NCBI RefSeq assembly: GCF_021462225.1
Contig: NC_061797.1
Coordinates: forward strand, 27,365,093 to 27,429,092
From: Girardinichthys multiradiatus
Taxonomy: Eukaryota; Chordata; Actinopteri; Cyprinodontiformes; Goodeidae
Length of the DNA: 64,000 nt
Direction of reading: 5' to 3'
The stretch's first letter is position 1; each line of letters opens with the position of its first letter. Shown here one piece after another: positions 1 to 13,380 of the stretch. Made by a program: the position numbers and the translations under genes. The notes beneath the pieces are model-generated. The model ran no database searches. It was not told the DNA's origin and saw only the letters and a program-made list of their open reading frames with translations.

Positions 1-137
1 ACAATATATTTTAGTGCTTATTTATTTTGTATCTATGGATGAGGTAGAAATTGATACATTGATACAAAACCCAGTTTGGACCCAGTTTTATTTGTACTGA
101 TATCTGTAAATTTCATGGTCTTCGTGGTTTATCCCAC

Positions 138-3100
138 CTGTCTCCTCTTTGAGGTCAAGAAAGAACTTCTGGTTGAAAATGAAGGCCACTCCGCTAATCT
201 CCTCTACTTTGGCCTCCGCAGTTGTGTTCCTGTTGATAAAGTTGGCTGTGATGGCAATTGCCAGTTTACCTCTGAACTCTTTCCTTTTGAAACCTGGTAT
301 AAAAAAGACACAGAGACAGAAAGAGTTGAGTCTGTTTAAACCAAAAGAAATCCAGCTTCAAACCCTAATTATAAGGCATTTATTTTAGGATAAGAAGTAG
401 CTCAGCAAGGAAACATGCATCATATTCTCTGAGAAGCACATGGAATAAAGTAATTATGTTTATAATCAGAATGAATTACCTTTAAGTAAATCATCTTTTC
501 ATCCAAAGTCAAAAAGATTTAATAAGTATTTAAAATAAGTCTTTTCTATTATTTTACTACATCTTTAGCACTGCTCCCTAGAAGATGTATTGCTTTCAAC
601 AGAAATGTGCTTTATGGGACGGCAACCAAAGTTAGAATCCAAGTCTGGTCTACACTGTCCCCAAAATGTCCCTTGATTGCTCTTTCCTAAAGGCAGCAGC
701 ACCACACAAGTCTCACTGCATTTAGATGTGTTAACATAAGCAGGCCACAAAAGCAAGCACACAAGCAAGCGGGCTGCAGTAAAGAAAGTAATTTCCCCTC
801 CGGCTTCTTCATGATTACAGAATGAGCTAAACATATTCATTCTGCCCCAAAATGTCCTTTTAAGGAATAAGCATTTAATCTGAATTAGCTGTTCGATGAG
901 AGCACTTTTGAAGAAAAACTGGAAACAGAGTTGGAGCTGTACCATTATGAATGGATCAGCTTCAGATCTATTTATGTTTAGTTTTCCTCGCTGGGAGAGA
1001 GAGATGACTTCATACAAGCGCAAATGAGAACAAGAGTTTAATCCTAGACAAGAAAAAATATACAAAATTGTGTTAAATTCTTGAGTCATCCCTCATTGTT
1101 TTCTATTTTGCTTCCAAGGAGCCAGACTTTCTTGTAATCATTCAAAGAGCCTTAACTCGATTTTGACCAATAGTTTTTGAAGTTATTTTAAATGTTTTTA
1201 TTTTACTTTTTCAACTCATTTTATGTCCCGTACAAGCAGATTTTTAGAAGAATGTTTGTTTCTTTGTAAGTTAAACCACGTCGTTGTTTTTTCTCCTCCT
1301 GTTCCGAAGATTGGACTTTCAGATGTTTGATTGCTGTGGACAGTTTGTGATACTGTGTTTACGCACTGTACTAATAATAAAAAAAGAGAACTATTTGTCA
1401 GATCAACTTTGCTCTCTTTTTTAAGGAAATTGGACTGATTGCCTGATTAGAAAATGTGTTTGTTGATCTAATACATGTGACAAGAACAATATGGATGCAA
1501 ATACTTTTTCACAGGCAAAACCTAAGTAACTATAAGTAAATATAAAAGCATTCTTTAACAATCTTTCCTGATGTAAACGAGATGATTACTGCTTTTATAT
1601 ATATATATATATATATATTTTTACCCATTGTCAGCTATATAGAAACTGAATGACCTGGGAGTGGCACCAGATTCCAGCCATCATATTTAAAACTGCAGAA
1701 CACTGCAGTTTCCTACACTGTTCAGGCCTTTGTTTCCCTGTGTCTCACCTTCCAGTGTGTTTCTCCGCCCGTCGGCTCCCACCACCACATCAAACTCGAA
1801 GTTAGCAGCCGGGTGATCTGCAGGTCGGATTGCGGCCCTCCACCCAATCGCTGAAAGACAAAAAGCAACTGGGAATGTTGGGGAAAACCATGCACACGTG
1901 CACAGTTTTCATATAAAATGAAAGCATGAGGAACATCATGTTATCTGGACTGCTCTTGTTGGACCACCCTGCTACCTTAAAGTTGTTCTACATTTGTCAA
2001 TACTGGGATGTGGGTAAAAAAATATATAGAAAGAATTAAAGGCTTTAGTGTGCATATCCTTCATCTCAATTTTAAAAAGGCTGAACGTTGCAGCAGAAGT
2101 GTGAGATGAGAACAGGCGTTGCTTTGCCAGTTTATAGTGTAATATCACCATGTGGAAAATACCTTCCATGTAGTCAAGGGCACCACTAAGTCTGTCACAG
2201 CAAAGGAGGAGGGATAAGTCCAGCTCTAAATTTAGCCAAAGCTAGTGTTGTTATCGGTGTGTCCATGTGAAAACTGAACGGACACTGAGCTGAAGGATGA
2301 TGGGGTTAAGTAGCAACTGTTCTGTGTTCAAATATAATCAAAACTGAACTGAGGGTGTAAATATTATTCTGTCTAAAATCTAAAATAAGCCACTGGTTGA
2401 TATGTTGTAGGGTAATAAATAGATTGTATAAATAGCAGAAAAATATCTCTTACAGGGAAATTAGGCAAATAACCTGATCAAATTACTCTGATCTACACTT
2501 GATGAAAACAAAACCTGTGCCAAGGTTGGTCTCATGTTTATTAGTGAGTGTCAAGGAAATGAAATACTGTTGGACAAGATTTCCCTTGCTGCTTAACCAG
2601 TTTAAAAGTGGAGCAGAAGCAGCAAAAAAGGAATCTAAACAATGATCATCCAGAAAACTAACTCCACCTGTCTCACAAAAGGTTAAATTTCTCCACTTCA
2701 TCCTCCTGCAAGTCTCAGCTAGACATATTACAGCTGCTTAGATGCCCCTAATTTCTCCACCATCTAAACAGATTGTTCAAATATCAAAGCACAGTGGAAG
2801 TGTGAATGAGTACCTTCATTTTGCTGATCCTCCGGAGGCTCCAGCAGCCTGAGAAACTCCACGTTGACGTGAAACTCCACAGCAACAATCAGGGCGACCT
2901 TCAGGAGGATCAGCTGCAGCTGCTGAATGCCTGGCAGAGACAGACACACATCCATGTTTACGTGTTTGTTTGTCATCTTATTGTTGAAAGCAAACCCCGC
3001 TTGTATAGATCTATAACGTTAATCATTGTCTCCAAATAGGAGACAATGAGTCTCTCCTCTCCTGGAAAGAGAGCACGCTCCAATCAAGAAAATCCTCAAA

Positions 3101-6100
3101 CTCATGTAACTGTTCAGTTTGATGCATGTTTTTAAGCATAACTGATATCTTAAAAACAGTAAATAGTGGATTATCCTTTGCTGATATATTGTAGTTTTGG
3201 AGTGTCTGCCAAAATAACTTAAACTAAACTAGACTTTTCATATTGTGAACTGTTGCACATAAAGAATGAGGCACAAATTCCTCTTTCACCAGAGGATTTA
3301 GATCTTTACCACCACCTACTGATATGAACGTCCAGGAACAGGAAAAAACAAGATAAAGTCTTTAAGTACCAAAACATGTTTTGAGTTCTTCAGACTCAAA
3401 AAGAGACTAAATCCCTTTTACTCATGCTACCACAACCCTTACACTTTAAGAATCAGTTTGGGCTTTAACTTGAAGTCACAAGAGGCAGCATTTGGATTTT
3501 TTTACTGCAAAACTGGACACCCATTGAAAAAGCTGATAAACAGTAGATTATCTTAGATTCCTTATATATAAACTAACTTGTTTTTAATATGAGGTGTAGT
3601 TCGTTATTTAGGCATTGCCACAACCCACAACAACAACAGTCTTAAGAGTTTATCAGCTCATAACTTCTTCCTTGAAAGGTTTCCCATTTAGTTTTCAAAA
3701 TCCATAGGACCAGGTAGCCCTGACACTTTATCCACCCACTTCTTCATAAAAACAACTGTAACACCTCTTTCCCTTAGGAAGAATATACAGTAGAAGAAAT
3801 AGGACAAAGTCTAAGTGGTAGGGCCAACGGGTAAACTGACTTAAGCTTAGACTTCGATATCCAAAGATTATCTAGAAAGTCCATAAATAACGTGGGGCTG
3901 GGGTTTTGGTAACAATAGGGGTGGCTTTGCTTTTCAGAGGTTTACGAAGCAGCTAGATTGAAGACATAGCAACGTGAACATTTTTCTAGTATTTCTTAAT
4001 GTAAAATCAATTATTGTGTGACAATGGCTGACACTGCTGGAAATAAAAACTAAATGGGTGCAGACTAAAGGATGCGTTTGCTTTTTATTTGCAATATCTG
4101 AAGAAAGAAACACTTATTTTTCTACAATAGTTTAGGGTTACAGGAAGAACCCTAGTGGTACATTGTTGGTTCCAAATTTCAGGTTTTAGGAATCTGCAAT
4201 AAAATGGGGACAATGAGTGAGAAGATAGCTTCACATTAAAACAAATTATCCAGTGAAGTCAGGAGTTTTCTCTAAAAAATTGGTGTTTTACTTCTTCTGT
4301 CGATGTATACAAGCAAATGAACTCCACACATTATATCATACAGTTTATCATGCAGAAAAACACTTAAATCACAACAGGGGTTTGACTTAAATAAAGCTAT
4401 TGTCTTCTTATGAAAGTCTCACTGATACTCACTGATGTGGTCAATGGCTCCGGCACAGAACTTTCCGTAGAACTTTTTGGCACCAAGGCCCCGGAGATCA
4501 TGGATGGTATAGGGCCAAAGATGGAGCACATTGTGCCTTGAAAAAGAGTCCCTCTTCTCAATCACCACTACCTTAGCACCCATCAATGCAAGCTCGATGG
4601 CGGTCCGCAAGCCACACGGACCTCCTCCGATGATGAGGCACTGACCAAGCAGGAATACACAAAATACGCTCATTATTACAAACAGAAGGCACATCGGGAA
4701 CTACCTACATCCTGGTAACATCTTTGTTGTATTATCAACAGAAGACTGGCTGAAACTGAGAGGGAAAAAAGACTCACATTACACTTGTTTATAATGGGTT
4801 CTGGAGCATTATAACAACTCCATACATCATGAGAAGGAGCTGCAGTTCACTGCAGCTTTAAAGTATCTCATTCAGGAACACTTCGGCAGGATAAACTCTG
4901 ATAATCAGTCCAGTCTAAGGATGATTTGCACAAGACACCTCATGTATGTATGTCTGCATTATTGGCACAGTCACATTACACAAAAAGAAAAGAGTTTGCA
5001 CATGCTCAGAGAAATGTATTCCTTACTAAGCTGCCCAGAGGTGCATTATTCAGGTGTTATTCACAAAACAGCATCACCAAAAAATGCATGAAGTCATATG
5101 GAGGCGTCTGTCTGAGTATGTGTGGTTGAAACATGACATCATCGTCTTGAATGATAGATGAAAGAGGTGACGCATGTGTGTTGGCAAATGTCTTCTTCTT
5201 TCCATTTGAAGACATTAAGATACTTTATGGAGAAAACTGTGCAGGGAAAGGGTAGAGGATTATTTTGACATTTAAACCAGAATTAACCACCTTTCCTGCA
5301 ATGATCAACAGTTTCCTGTCTTAAAAATCTCACCAAATTAGAATTGAAAATATATATTTTTTCTTTTCCTTTCTTAGAAAGACTCAGTTGTCCAACACAA
5401 ATGGGCAGCAGACAGAAAGTTTGACGCCTGGCATCATATGTAGTTACAAATAGAATGATGAAAATGACAAGGAGGTTTTACATGTATCACTTCCATGAGA
5501 CAATCTGTCTGCCTGCTGCCAACAAGAAGGAAACATACTGTACCATGAAACACCAATATAACAAATATAAAACATCAACATGACATAAAAGGTTAGTTTG
5601 CCTCACAGACAATTTCATACTGCAAATTCATACCCAGATGTTGCCACTTTCTCCCATCCTACTACAGTTTTGTGCATTTAATTAAGAAAAAATAATTAAT
5701 ATGCATACACTGATACTTTCTGGAGATAATCATAAAAATGTTCAGTGTTCCTTGTAATTTAGTTGTAATGTATTTTCAGCTGGTTGTGGATCCCTATTTG
5801 GGATCTGCTGATTCTTATGAAATATGACCGATTATGACCCCTGACCAAACCAAAATGACTCTTAGTGACCTACTTTATCAGAGTAACATAACAATACTTC
5901 CTGACAACAGATTTTAGGTGAGGTTAGAGGAAATTCCTTTCAGTCATTGGTTGTCAATGCTGGTATGAAATAACCAATATATATTTTGTCATTTTTTCTG
6001 TTGCATTTTATTCAAATCTATTTTGCATTGCATACCTCTCCTGCACCTACACACTGAAATGCCTTTTCTGTATCCATAACCTGCTTCTCTCATTCTTCAT

Positions 6101-9048
6101 AATAATCTGCCTGAGGCTGTCAGGGGGACATAGTGTCAGATGTGACTCACACTCCCAGGTGGTTGACGCACCACCCTGACAAGAATAAACTTATATTATT
6201 ATTTTTCTTTGCAAAGAAGTACTTAGTGTGCTGGCATGCAACCACTGAACAGATGGAAGACAACATCATTTATAGGTGCACAAAAAAGGAACTTAGTTTT
6301 TGTCAGATGTACTTTTAATGAGTGCCCATTGTTCTCTAAACTTGTGTCACTGTTTTGATTTCTCTATCAGCCATGAGCAAAAGTGTTTGTTTTTACACTT
6401 TCCACTCAGTGATTAGGGATTTTTTTTTTTCCTGAACGCTCATGCCACATCTGCTGAATCAGGACACTGGTTTCCCTTCTGCTCTCTCCATCTGTACCCC
6501 ATCAGTCCACCCACCATAGCCTCACCCTGACCGTCATCAAAACCAGCCAACAACCTGCGAACCGTCAATTTGATCAAACCACACTGGGAGACGAACAAAT
6601 GAGTCGTTGTCATTGGGCTTTAGGTATAAGAAAAGAGTGCTCTAGATTAATTATGCTGATTATACTTCAAATTAATCAGTTCATGGTGTTAGAATTCTGA
6701 ACAATATGGATAGAAACCTCTTCCAGCTACATTTTTGTTCTGAAGTAAATCCCTCAAAACTATTCCGGGTTATGTAATGCTGAACAATAAAGAAGGAACA
6801 GTAAATAAACAAATCAATATAAAAACATGTTTTTGTCAATTATTGAATTTTTGTCATTAAGTAGATGCCATGGTATATTAGTCAGTTAATCTGGAATCCT
6901 AATAACATCTAACAAAATAAAAAACCTGACTAATAAACTTTATCGCCTCTTTTACCCTTCCGCTTGAGTATTGCAGAAAAATATTTTTATGATCATATCC
7001 GAATGAAGTGATGATGATGTTTTGCTGGAGATGTACACTCACCGGCCACTTTATTAGGTACACCGTTGGACCCCCTTTTGTCTTCAGAACTGCCTTAATC
7101 CTCTGTGGCATAGATTCAACAAGGTACTGGAAACATTCCTCAGAGAGTTTGGTCCATATTGACATGATAGCATCACACAGATGCTGCCAATTTGTTGACT
7201 GCACATCCATGATGCGAATTTCCCGTTCCACCACATCCCAAAGGTGCTCCATTGGATTGAGATCTGGTGACTGTGGAGGCCATTTGAGTACAGTGAACTC
7301 ATTGTCATGTTCAAGAAACCAGTCTGAGATGATTCGTGCTTTATGACATGGCGCGTTATCCTGCTGGAAGTAACCATCAGAAGATCGGTACACTGTGGTC
7401 ATAAAGGGATGGACATGGTCAGCAGCAATACTCAGGTAGGCTGTGGCGTTGACACGATCCTTAATTGGTGCTAAGGGGCCCAAAGTGTGCCAAGAAAATA
7501 TCCCCCACACTCTTACACCACCACCACCAGCCTGAACCGTTGATACAAAGCAGGATGGATCCATGCTTTCATGTTGTTGATGCCAAATTCTGACCTTACC
7601 ATCTGAATGTCGCAGCAGAAATCGAGACTCAATAGACCAGCCAACGTTTTTCCAATCTTCTATTGTCCAATTTTGGTGAGCCTGTGTGAATTGTAGCCTT
7701 GGTTTCCTGTTCTTAGCTGACAGGAGTGGCACCCGGTGTGGTCTTCTGCTGCTGTAGCTCATCCGCCTCAAGGTTCGACATACATGTGCATCTGAATGCA
7801 CATGTTGTGCATTCAGAGAAGCTCTTCTGCATGCCTTGGTTGTAACGAGTGGTTATTTGAGTTACTGTTGCCTTTCTATCAGCTCGAACCAGTCTGGCCA
7901 TTCTCCTCTGACCTCTGACATCAACAAGGCATTTGTGCCCACAGAACTGCCGCTCATTGGATATTTTCTCTTTTTCGGACCATTCTCTGTAAACCCTAGA
8001 GATGGTAGTGCGTGAAAATCCCAGTAAATCAGCAGTTTCTGAAATACTCAGACCAGCCCGTCTGGCACCAATAACCATGCCACGTTCGAAGTCACTTAAA
8101 TCACCTTTCTTCCTCATTCTGATGCTCGGTTTGAACTGCAGCAGATTGTCTTGACCATGTCTACATGCCTAAATGCATTGAGTTGCTGCCATTAGAAATT
8201 TGCGTGAACGAGCAACTGGACAGGTGTACCTAATAAAGTGGCCAGTGAGTGTAAATCATTTCATTGCCGAGAAGAAATTAAGTTATGGTTTAAATTTTAG
8301 GAATCATCCCATTATTTGAGTTGAGGTTATGTCAAAACCTAAGCTGTCGGGCAAGACGTGGGTAAAGGTAGAGACGAGGCACTCCTGTTAGGCAGCATGC
8401 ACAGAACCTGTATCTGAAAGTCATTTATCTTATCCAGAAATAAGAGGCGTTTGAATAACAGAGTTAGCAGCAAACTGTCTCCCAGAGATATGATGAAGTG
8501 CACTGAGACTGACTTGCAGCACGATTAATACAAAAAGACAGATTTTGTTGTACGCAGTAAAACTTAACGAGACGTACGCTTCAGCCTCTGCTGCCATCTG
8601 TGTTAGGCCATAAAACTCATGACATCACATCCTGTAAAACAGATGCAGCAATATGAAGAAAAAGGATTGAGTGAAATCACACCTGTCACTGATGGAGAGC
8701 AGAACTGTTTGAAAAATGTAAAAAACACAATGCACACGTAAGCAGCTCATTAAATTTAAAGACATTGTGGATTGACTTCAGAGAAATTCTGTCAAGTCAG
8801 CATTACAAAATGTGTGGCTGTTGTGCACTTATTTTGTTTCTTATTTAAAACACATTTTAATAATTAGCAGATCCTTGCTCTGAACGTTTAGGAAAAGTAA
8901 ACATGGAGCCAAACTGTTCAACTGCTGCCAAATAATCAGAGTCGCTGAGTGATGCAGTCTCTTCCTCTGTGCAATGAAAACACTTGCTGAATTTGGACAC
9001 ACCTGACAGGTGAACACTCCTCCAGGTTTCGACTTTCTCTCATCACCT

Positions 9049-9134
<86 letters not shown>

Positions 9135-11877
9135 CCGTCAATGACTGGTTCTCACTGTTGTAGGAATTTCTTCATAAAGAGGATAGATCTCTAATAACAA
9201 TCGTACAAGTGCAAGGTGGACACAAGAAAGGCTAGAAGAAGGAAAAAAAGACAGAAGGAAGGAAAACAGGAGAGAAGGAATGAAAAGAAAGGGAAGAAGG
9301 TAATAATAATGGCCAAAAGGGAGAATACGAGGAGGACATAAAGAACACAAAGAACAAAAAACACATGGAAAGTTTTGAGGTAGGATACAATGAAGGAGGG
9401 ATGGAGGTAAGGAAAGAAGCATGGACATTGTGAAGGGATGAAGGAAGGATTCAAGGAAAAGACAGAAAGAAAGACTAAATGAAAAGAAGGAAGGACAGCA
9501 AGAAGGGACAAAAAAGAAGGAAAGAACATTTAGGCAATGTGATTGTGGATAAAGTCTGGAAAGGCAATTATGTTTCCATACTCCATACTCTATAATGAAA
9601 TCAAGTTCCATACTTTTCCCGAAAAACCATGAAAAAAAGTGCATGGCTGCACAGAGATTAAATAATTGTACATGACAGCTCTGGAGCTTAGCTGCTCTGC
9701 ACTTTGCTTTAACAGGGTGTCAGAGTCACACTTGCGTTCAATAAAAAAGAAACAAGTGAAGCAAAATAACAAAACAAAAAAAAACACTTCTTAAATCATA
9801 AAACTTTAATGATGTATGAAGCAAACTTTTAAACATGAACTTTGGCCATTTTCCAGGCTTCAGGACAGTCAGTAACAAATTCAACTTGCTGATTAATAAA
9901 TAACTCTGCATCTTCTTCTCCACATTACTAACTAAAAGATCACTATGATCACCTTAAAAAGAAATGCAAACATTATAAACTGTTTCAATTTAATTTATTC
10001 TAGAAATAATAGCAAAGTTAAGCACAACACATTTGGTCCACGAAACTGATTGATTTTATACCAAAGACAAAAATGTTGTCAGTAAAGTAAAATATCCCAA
10101 TAAAAAAATATTTCCCTCTGCATTTTTATCTTTATTGCACAGGTGTAGAGACCCAGACAGGAAATGTGGAACAGCAGATAAATAAAATGCAATGGTCCAG
10201 CCTGCCTGCAGTGAAGCCAGGAAAAGCATATTGCTACCCTATGTGCTGAAAACATTCAGCTTTGGCCTTGCAGCAATAAATCAATCTAGGAATCAAATAC
10301 TTTGGACAGCAGCCAGCCAAAACATACAGCTTCAAATAATCCACAATGCATAATATAAATACAAACAAAATGCAACCAATTAACCTACCTTCAGAGACAG
10401 AAACTGTGAAATAAAACTAGTTTACAAAACCTAATACCTTATTTTATGACACATGCTGTATATGTTTGGGATTGATATTCATACTATATTAAAGTCAAAT
10501 AAAAAAGCTCCTTGGATTTTAGGTTATTTAAAAACCCACATAACATAAAAAAGGCCATGTCCTCATAAACTCTTATTACAACTCACAGATTCGTTCATAT
10601 TAGAGCAACTCAGAAAATAGCGAAAACATAGCGCTTTAGGAAACAAAATATGGGTGAATAATAAATAAAAATAGTAAATAGTAATAGTAAAAATAGTAAT
10701 GTTCAATTATGATTTGTTGCTGAAATCCAGGTTGTTGTTTTTTTTTGCGTGGTCGTTCAAACTAATTAAATGTGACTATCAGACTTCAGTCTGAACGGTT
10801 TATAACCCCAAAGTGACCAAAAATATGTTACATACATACATTACAATGTACATTACAAGGTATTGTAACATTCTGTTAACTTCTTTTACAACTTTTTATA
10901 GAACACAATTGTTGAAAATTTTTATTTTCTAAATTTAACAAAGATTGCTAACTGCTAACTGCATGCACTGTGGCTGCTAATAAGATGAGTCCCCCAGGAG
11001 TCCTTCAGGGAATCTAACCAACAGATGTTTCTGTTTAATCTGGCAAATACTGATATTATCCTATCTCTCTAGAAAAGGCTGTTTGCCGTCATTTGTGTAA
11101 TCATGTAATCTTTCTGTGGATGTTGCTATGTTGAAACTGTGAGTCACGGCAGTTTAACAACAGGATACATCAGCCTCTTGATTTGCAGTCATGCATGGCA
11201 ATGTTGTTCTGTTTTGCAGTAGAGATGTTACGTTTAGAAAATAGTGACAAAAAATAGCTGCAAGATAAAACAGTGGCATGGTGTAAAAATATTTGTTATA
11301 GGTTGGGATAAAACTGAAATGAAAATTATTTTTGATAGATGATAAATTGTTCTTCACTGGGCCTTGATCATTGTACATGTTAGCCTTAATCTCCATGAGA
11401 TTTTTCGTTTCTCAAAACAGAATCGGTGCTCACTGCTATCTACTGCAGGAAAGACACTAATGACTACTCCTTAAAAGCTGATTTAGACAAAAAGACAAGA
11501 ACAAACACGTCTTTAAATACATGTGTTTATCTTCTGTCATTATTGCCCTGTTCTATGTACATCCATCATGCTTAACATTACTTTATTTAGTGGTACAACT
11601 AAATAGTTAAACCTACCTTTGTCCCCACACAGGCTTGACCTTTCTTGTACTCCTTGTGGGACATCCTTTTGTCTAACTTGCTCCAAAGTGCTTTGGCCTT
11701 CCAGGAGGTGACCTTTGCCTTCAGGCTGCTGTAGAAAGTGTTATGGTCTGCTGGATCAACGTCCAAACATCTGCAGAGGACGTTAAAGGCCTGTAGAGTT
11801 CCTTTACAGGTCGAGGCCTGGATAAAATTCTCAAACAGCTTCCCAACACTGCTGCTCTCCTCCTCCATCTTTCCCAT
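138..11877 (-). CDS. mical2: MICAL2-type actin-oxidising mono-oxygenase, N-terminal part (5 coding exons)
   Basis: MICAL proteins use FAD and NADPH to oxidise methionines of F-actin and so depolymerise filaments. Coding exons on the minus strand read 11877-11617, 4640-4433, 2930-2814, 1850-1749 and 293-138, all with AG/GT borders and matching phases, giving about 281 residues. Exon 1 encodes [18 protein letters not shown] and the [11 protein letters not shown] block typical of MICAL N-termini. Exon 2 holds the FAD-binding [12 protein letters not shown] motif and [15 protein letters not shown]. Exon 3 has [13 protein letters not shown] and LEPPED. Exon 4 has the conserved [16 protein letters not shown] block. 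Exon 5 ends in [14 protein letters not shown]. The rest of the mono-oxygenase domain and the CH, LIM and other parts would lie left of position 1. The wording of these blocks fits MICAL2 better than MICAL1, and the dkk3-usp47 neighbourhood supports it. Which teleost duplicate (2a or 2b) is not resolved. Intron 1 of the coding part holds a Tc1 element and a long CA tract. Confidence 0.93.
1596..1618. repeat. TA microsatellite
   Basis: About eleven TA dinucleotides in a row inside a mical2 intron. Confidence 0.9.
3024..3048. repeat. short perfect inverted repeat
   Basis: Ten-base arms cattgtctcc and ggagacaatg surround a 5-base loop. It lies in the mical2 intron between the exons at 2930 and 4433, about 95 bp upstream (in gene sense) of the former. 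No function is known. Confidence 0.7.
6899..7801 (-). pseudogene. Tc1 transposase catalytic fragment
   Basis: This frame carries [14 protein letters not shown], the altered first catalytic block WSIESRF, then [11 protein letters not shown] and the Glu-bearing [12 protein letters not shown]. It runs through the left inverted repeat and stops outside the element, so the C-terminal part below about 7034 is not transposase. The first Met belongs to the palindromic insertion rather than to the family. Not expected to be functional. Confidence 0.85.
7034..8253 (-). mobile_element. Tc1-type transposon with DD36E spacing, inactivated
   Basis: The element has matching inverted ends: tacactcaccggccacttta at the left and its complement, differing at one base in 31, at the right, with TA at both borders. 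Total length is about 1.22 kb. It lies in the mical2 intron between the exons at 4640 and 11617. A minus-strand transposase is split over two frames: the DNA-binding N-terminus from 8117 downward and the catalytic part from about 7780 downward. The catalytic part has [10 protein letters not shown] and [12 protein letters not shown] with 36 residues between the second Asp and the Glu. The first catalytic block reads WSIESRF, where related transposases have WSDESRF, so the first Asp is missing. A palindromic insertion sits at the frame break. The copy should be unable to transpose by itself. Confidence 0.9.
7713..8117 (-). pseudogene. Tc1 transposase N-terminal fragment
   Basis: The reading frame starts [20 protein letters not shown] and contains the paired helix-turn-helix region of Tc1-type transposases ([20 protein letters not shown]). 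It loses the family reading at about 7805, where a short palindrome breaks the frame; the frame then runs on as unrelated sequence. The catalytic half follows in another frame. Confidence 0.85.
9052..9133. repeat. long CA microsatellite
   Basis: About 41 uninterrupted CA units inside the mical2 intron between the exons at 4640 and 11617. Likely length-polymorphic. Confidence 0.97.
9225..9525. repeat. polypurine tract (GGAA/AAGG rich)
   Basis: The plus strand is almost all A and G for roughly 300 bases, with many degenerate gaagg and aagga units. It lies 90 bp right of the CA tract. The long Phe/Ser/Leu-rich frames on the other strand are a by-product of this composition. Confidence 0.8.
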
Positions 11878-12654
11878 CTTCCCCTCTGCACCAGATCTCT
11901 TGGTGTACGGAGGCTTCTGCTCAGCTCGGTCTGCCAGATGTGGCTACACCCTCGGCTTGGCCCACAACGCCATGCCCATTCTGAGGAGGCAAGACACATA
12001 GCAGTGATGTCATCGCATGGCAAAGGATCCAACAGATGGCTATGAGTAATTTGTGTTTTTCCATTATCTACTTTTAGCCAAAATACCTATTTACATAGCT
12101 TTAAATGGATAATAGATTTAAATTGTGAAGCAGTTTGACTGCTTTGTGCTAGTAAAGACTGTAACATTCCTTTACCCATTATCTAAGGCAGCAGGCATTC
12201 TTAGATGTAGTCAGCTTACACCCACATGAGCAAGATAACATTTCAAGTACAGACAAGGTTGAAAAATACATACAGTTCTATTAAGAAAATCACGCACCAA
12301 AGCAGAATGAGTCTGTCAACCTCGGGCAGGTGCTGACAATATTTATACAGTAACTTATGCTTTATAGAAGAGACCAGAAGAACCTACTTTGGTGCTACTG
12401 TAACCTTACTAGTTAAAAAAGCAGCTGTTTCACAGCTTTAAGACTCGAGAAATTTCCAAGAAGAGCAAAACAATATTGTTATTACTACTATTTTTTTTCT
12501 GGGTTGCCTAAAGGTAAATAAATCCATAGCATCCTTTCAACATGCTAGTCTTCTAATTGTAATGCCAGTAGCCCTTACAGCTTCAATAAAACCTAATCTT
12601 ATGCACGTCTTGCTAATAATTTAGGGTATGCAAAACTACTGAACGGTTTTAAGC

Positions 12655-13380
12655 TGTACATTATATTTATAATAATTTGCTTCCATGCAGTTAGATTTTC
12701 TTATAATCTTTTAATGTGATCCTGAGTGGTAGCTCACTTAGCTTTTTAAAGGCCTGTCTAAGTTTTTCTTTGCACCTTGGCTGCTTTCTCTCTCAGTATC
12801 TGTCTATGACAGCATACTTTGCTATAATTACAGCTGTCATTCTTTCAGGGTATGTCTCTGCTGGATTCTCATGTCTAGAGACAGAAACCTTTGCCCAAGA
12901 AATTGATTGCAACAGACATGTTCCAACATGTCTGTTGCAATCAATTTCTTGACTTTGACTTGGCCACTTTATCACACCAATATATTGTGATCTAAACTAT
13001 ACCATTGTAGCTCTGGCTGAATGTTTAGTGTTGTAGCCCTGCTGGAAGATGTACCTCCACCCAGTTCTCAAGTCTTTGGCCGACTCTAACAGGTTTTTTC
13101 TTCCAGTACTGCCCTGTGTTTAGCTCCATCCATTTTCCTACAAATTCTGAATGGCCTTAACTACCCCTGCGGAAGTAAAGCTTCCCCATCACCATGTTTC
13201 ACAGCTCAGTTTTGGTCTCATCCTGAACATGGCACATTCTTCTACCTGATTGCTAAGTGGCAAAGTGACTATGCATAGGTTTCCTTCAACAATTGCCTTT
13301 TTGTTGCCACTCTTTTATAAAGGTCCACAGGTTTGTAGTTATGCCCCACTATTTCAATTTTTACATTTTACATCCTTCAC
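12655..13380. repeat. degenerate interspersed repeat of uncertain class
   Basis: The stretch contains phrases I associate with widespread fish repeats, such as tggccgactctaacaggttt, gctccatccattttcc, caccatgtttcac and gttgccactcttttataaag. No clear terminal repeats or target duplication were found, so class and borders are open. It lies upstream of the first mical2 coding exon and contains the strong palindrome at 12896-12951. Confidence 0.5.
12896..12951. repeat. perfect palindrome, 27-bp arms with 2-base centre
   Basis: The left arm, 12896-12922, starts caagaaattgattgcaac. The right arm, 12925-12951, is its exact reverse complement and ends gcaatcaatttcttg. Only cc lies between the arms. 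No mismatch was found over 54 bases. Confidence 0.95.

Noticed and set aside
8936..9130. Open frame of alternating Cys and Val
   Set aside because: It is the translated CA microsatellite.
9138..9644. Long minus-strand open frames rich in Phe, Ser and Leu
   Set aside because: They are the complement of the polypurine tract; low complexity explains the lack of stops.
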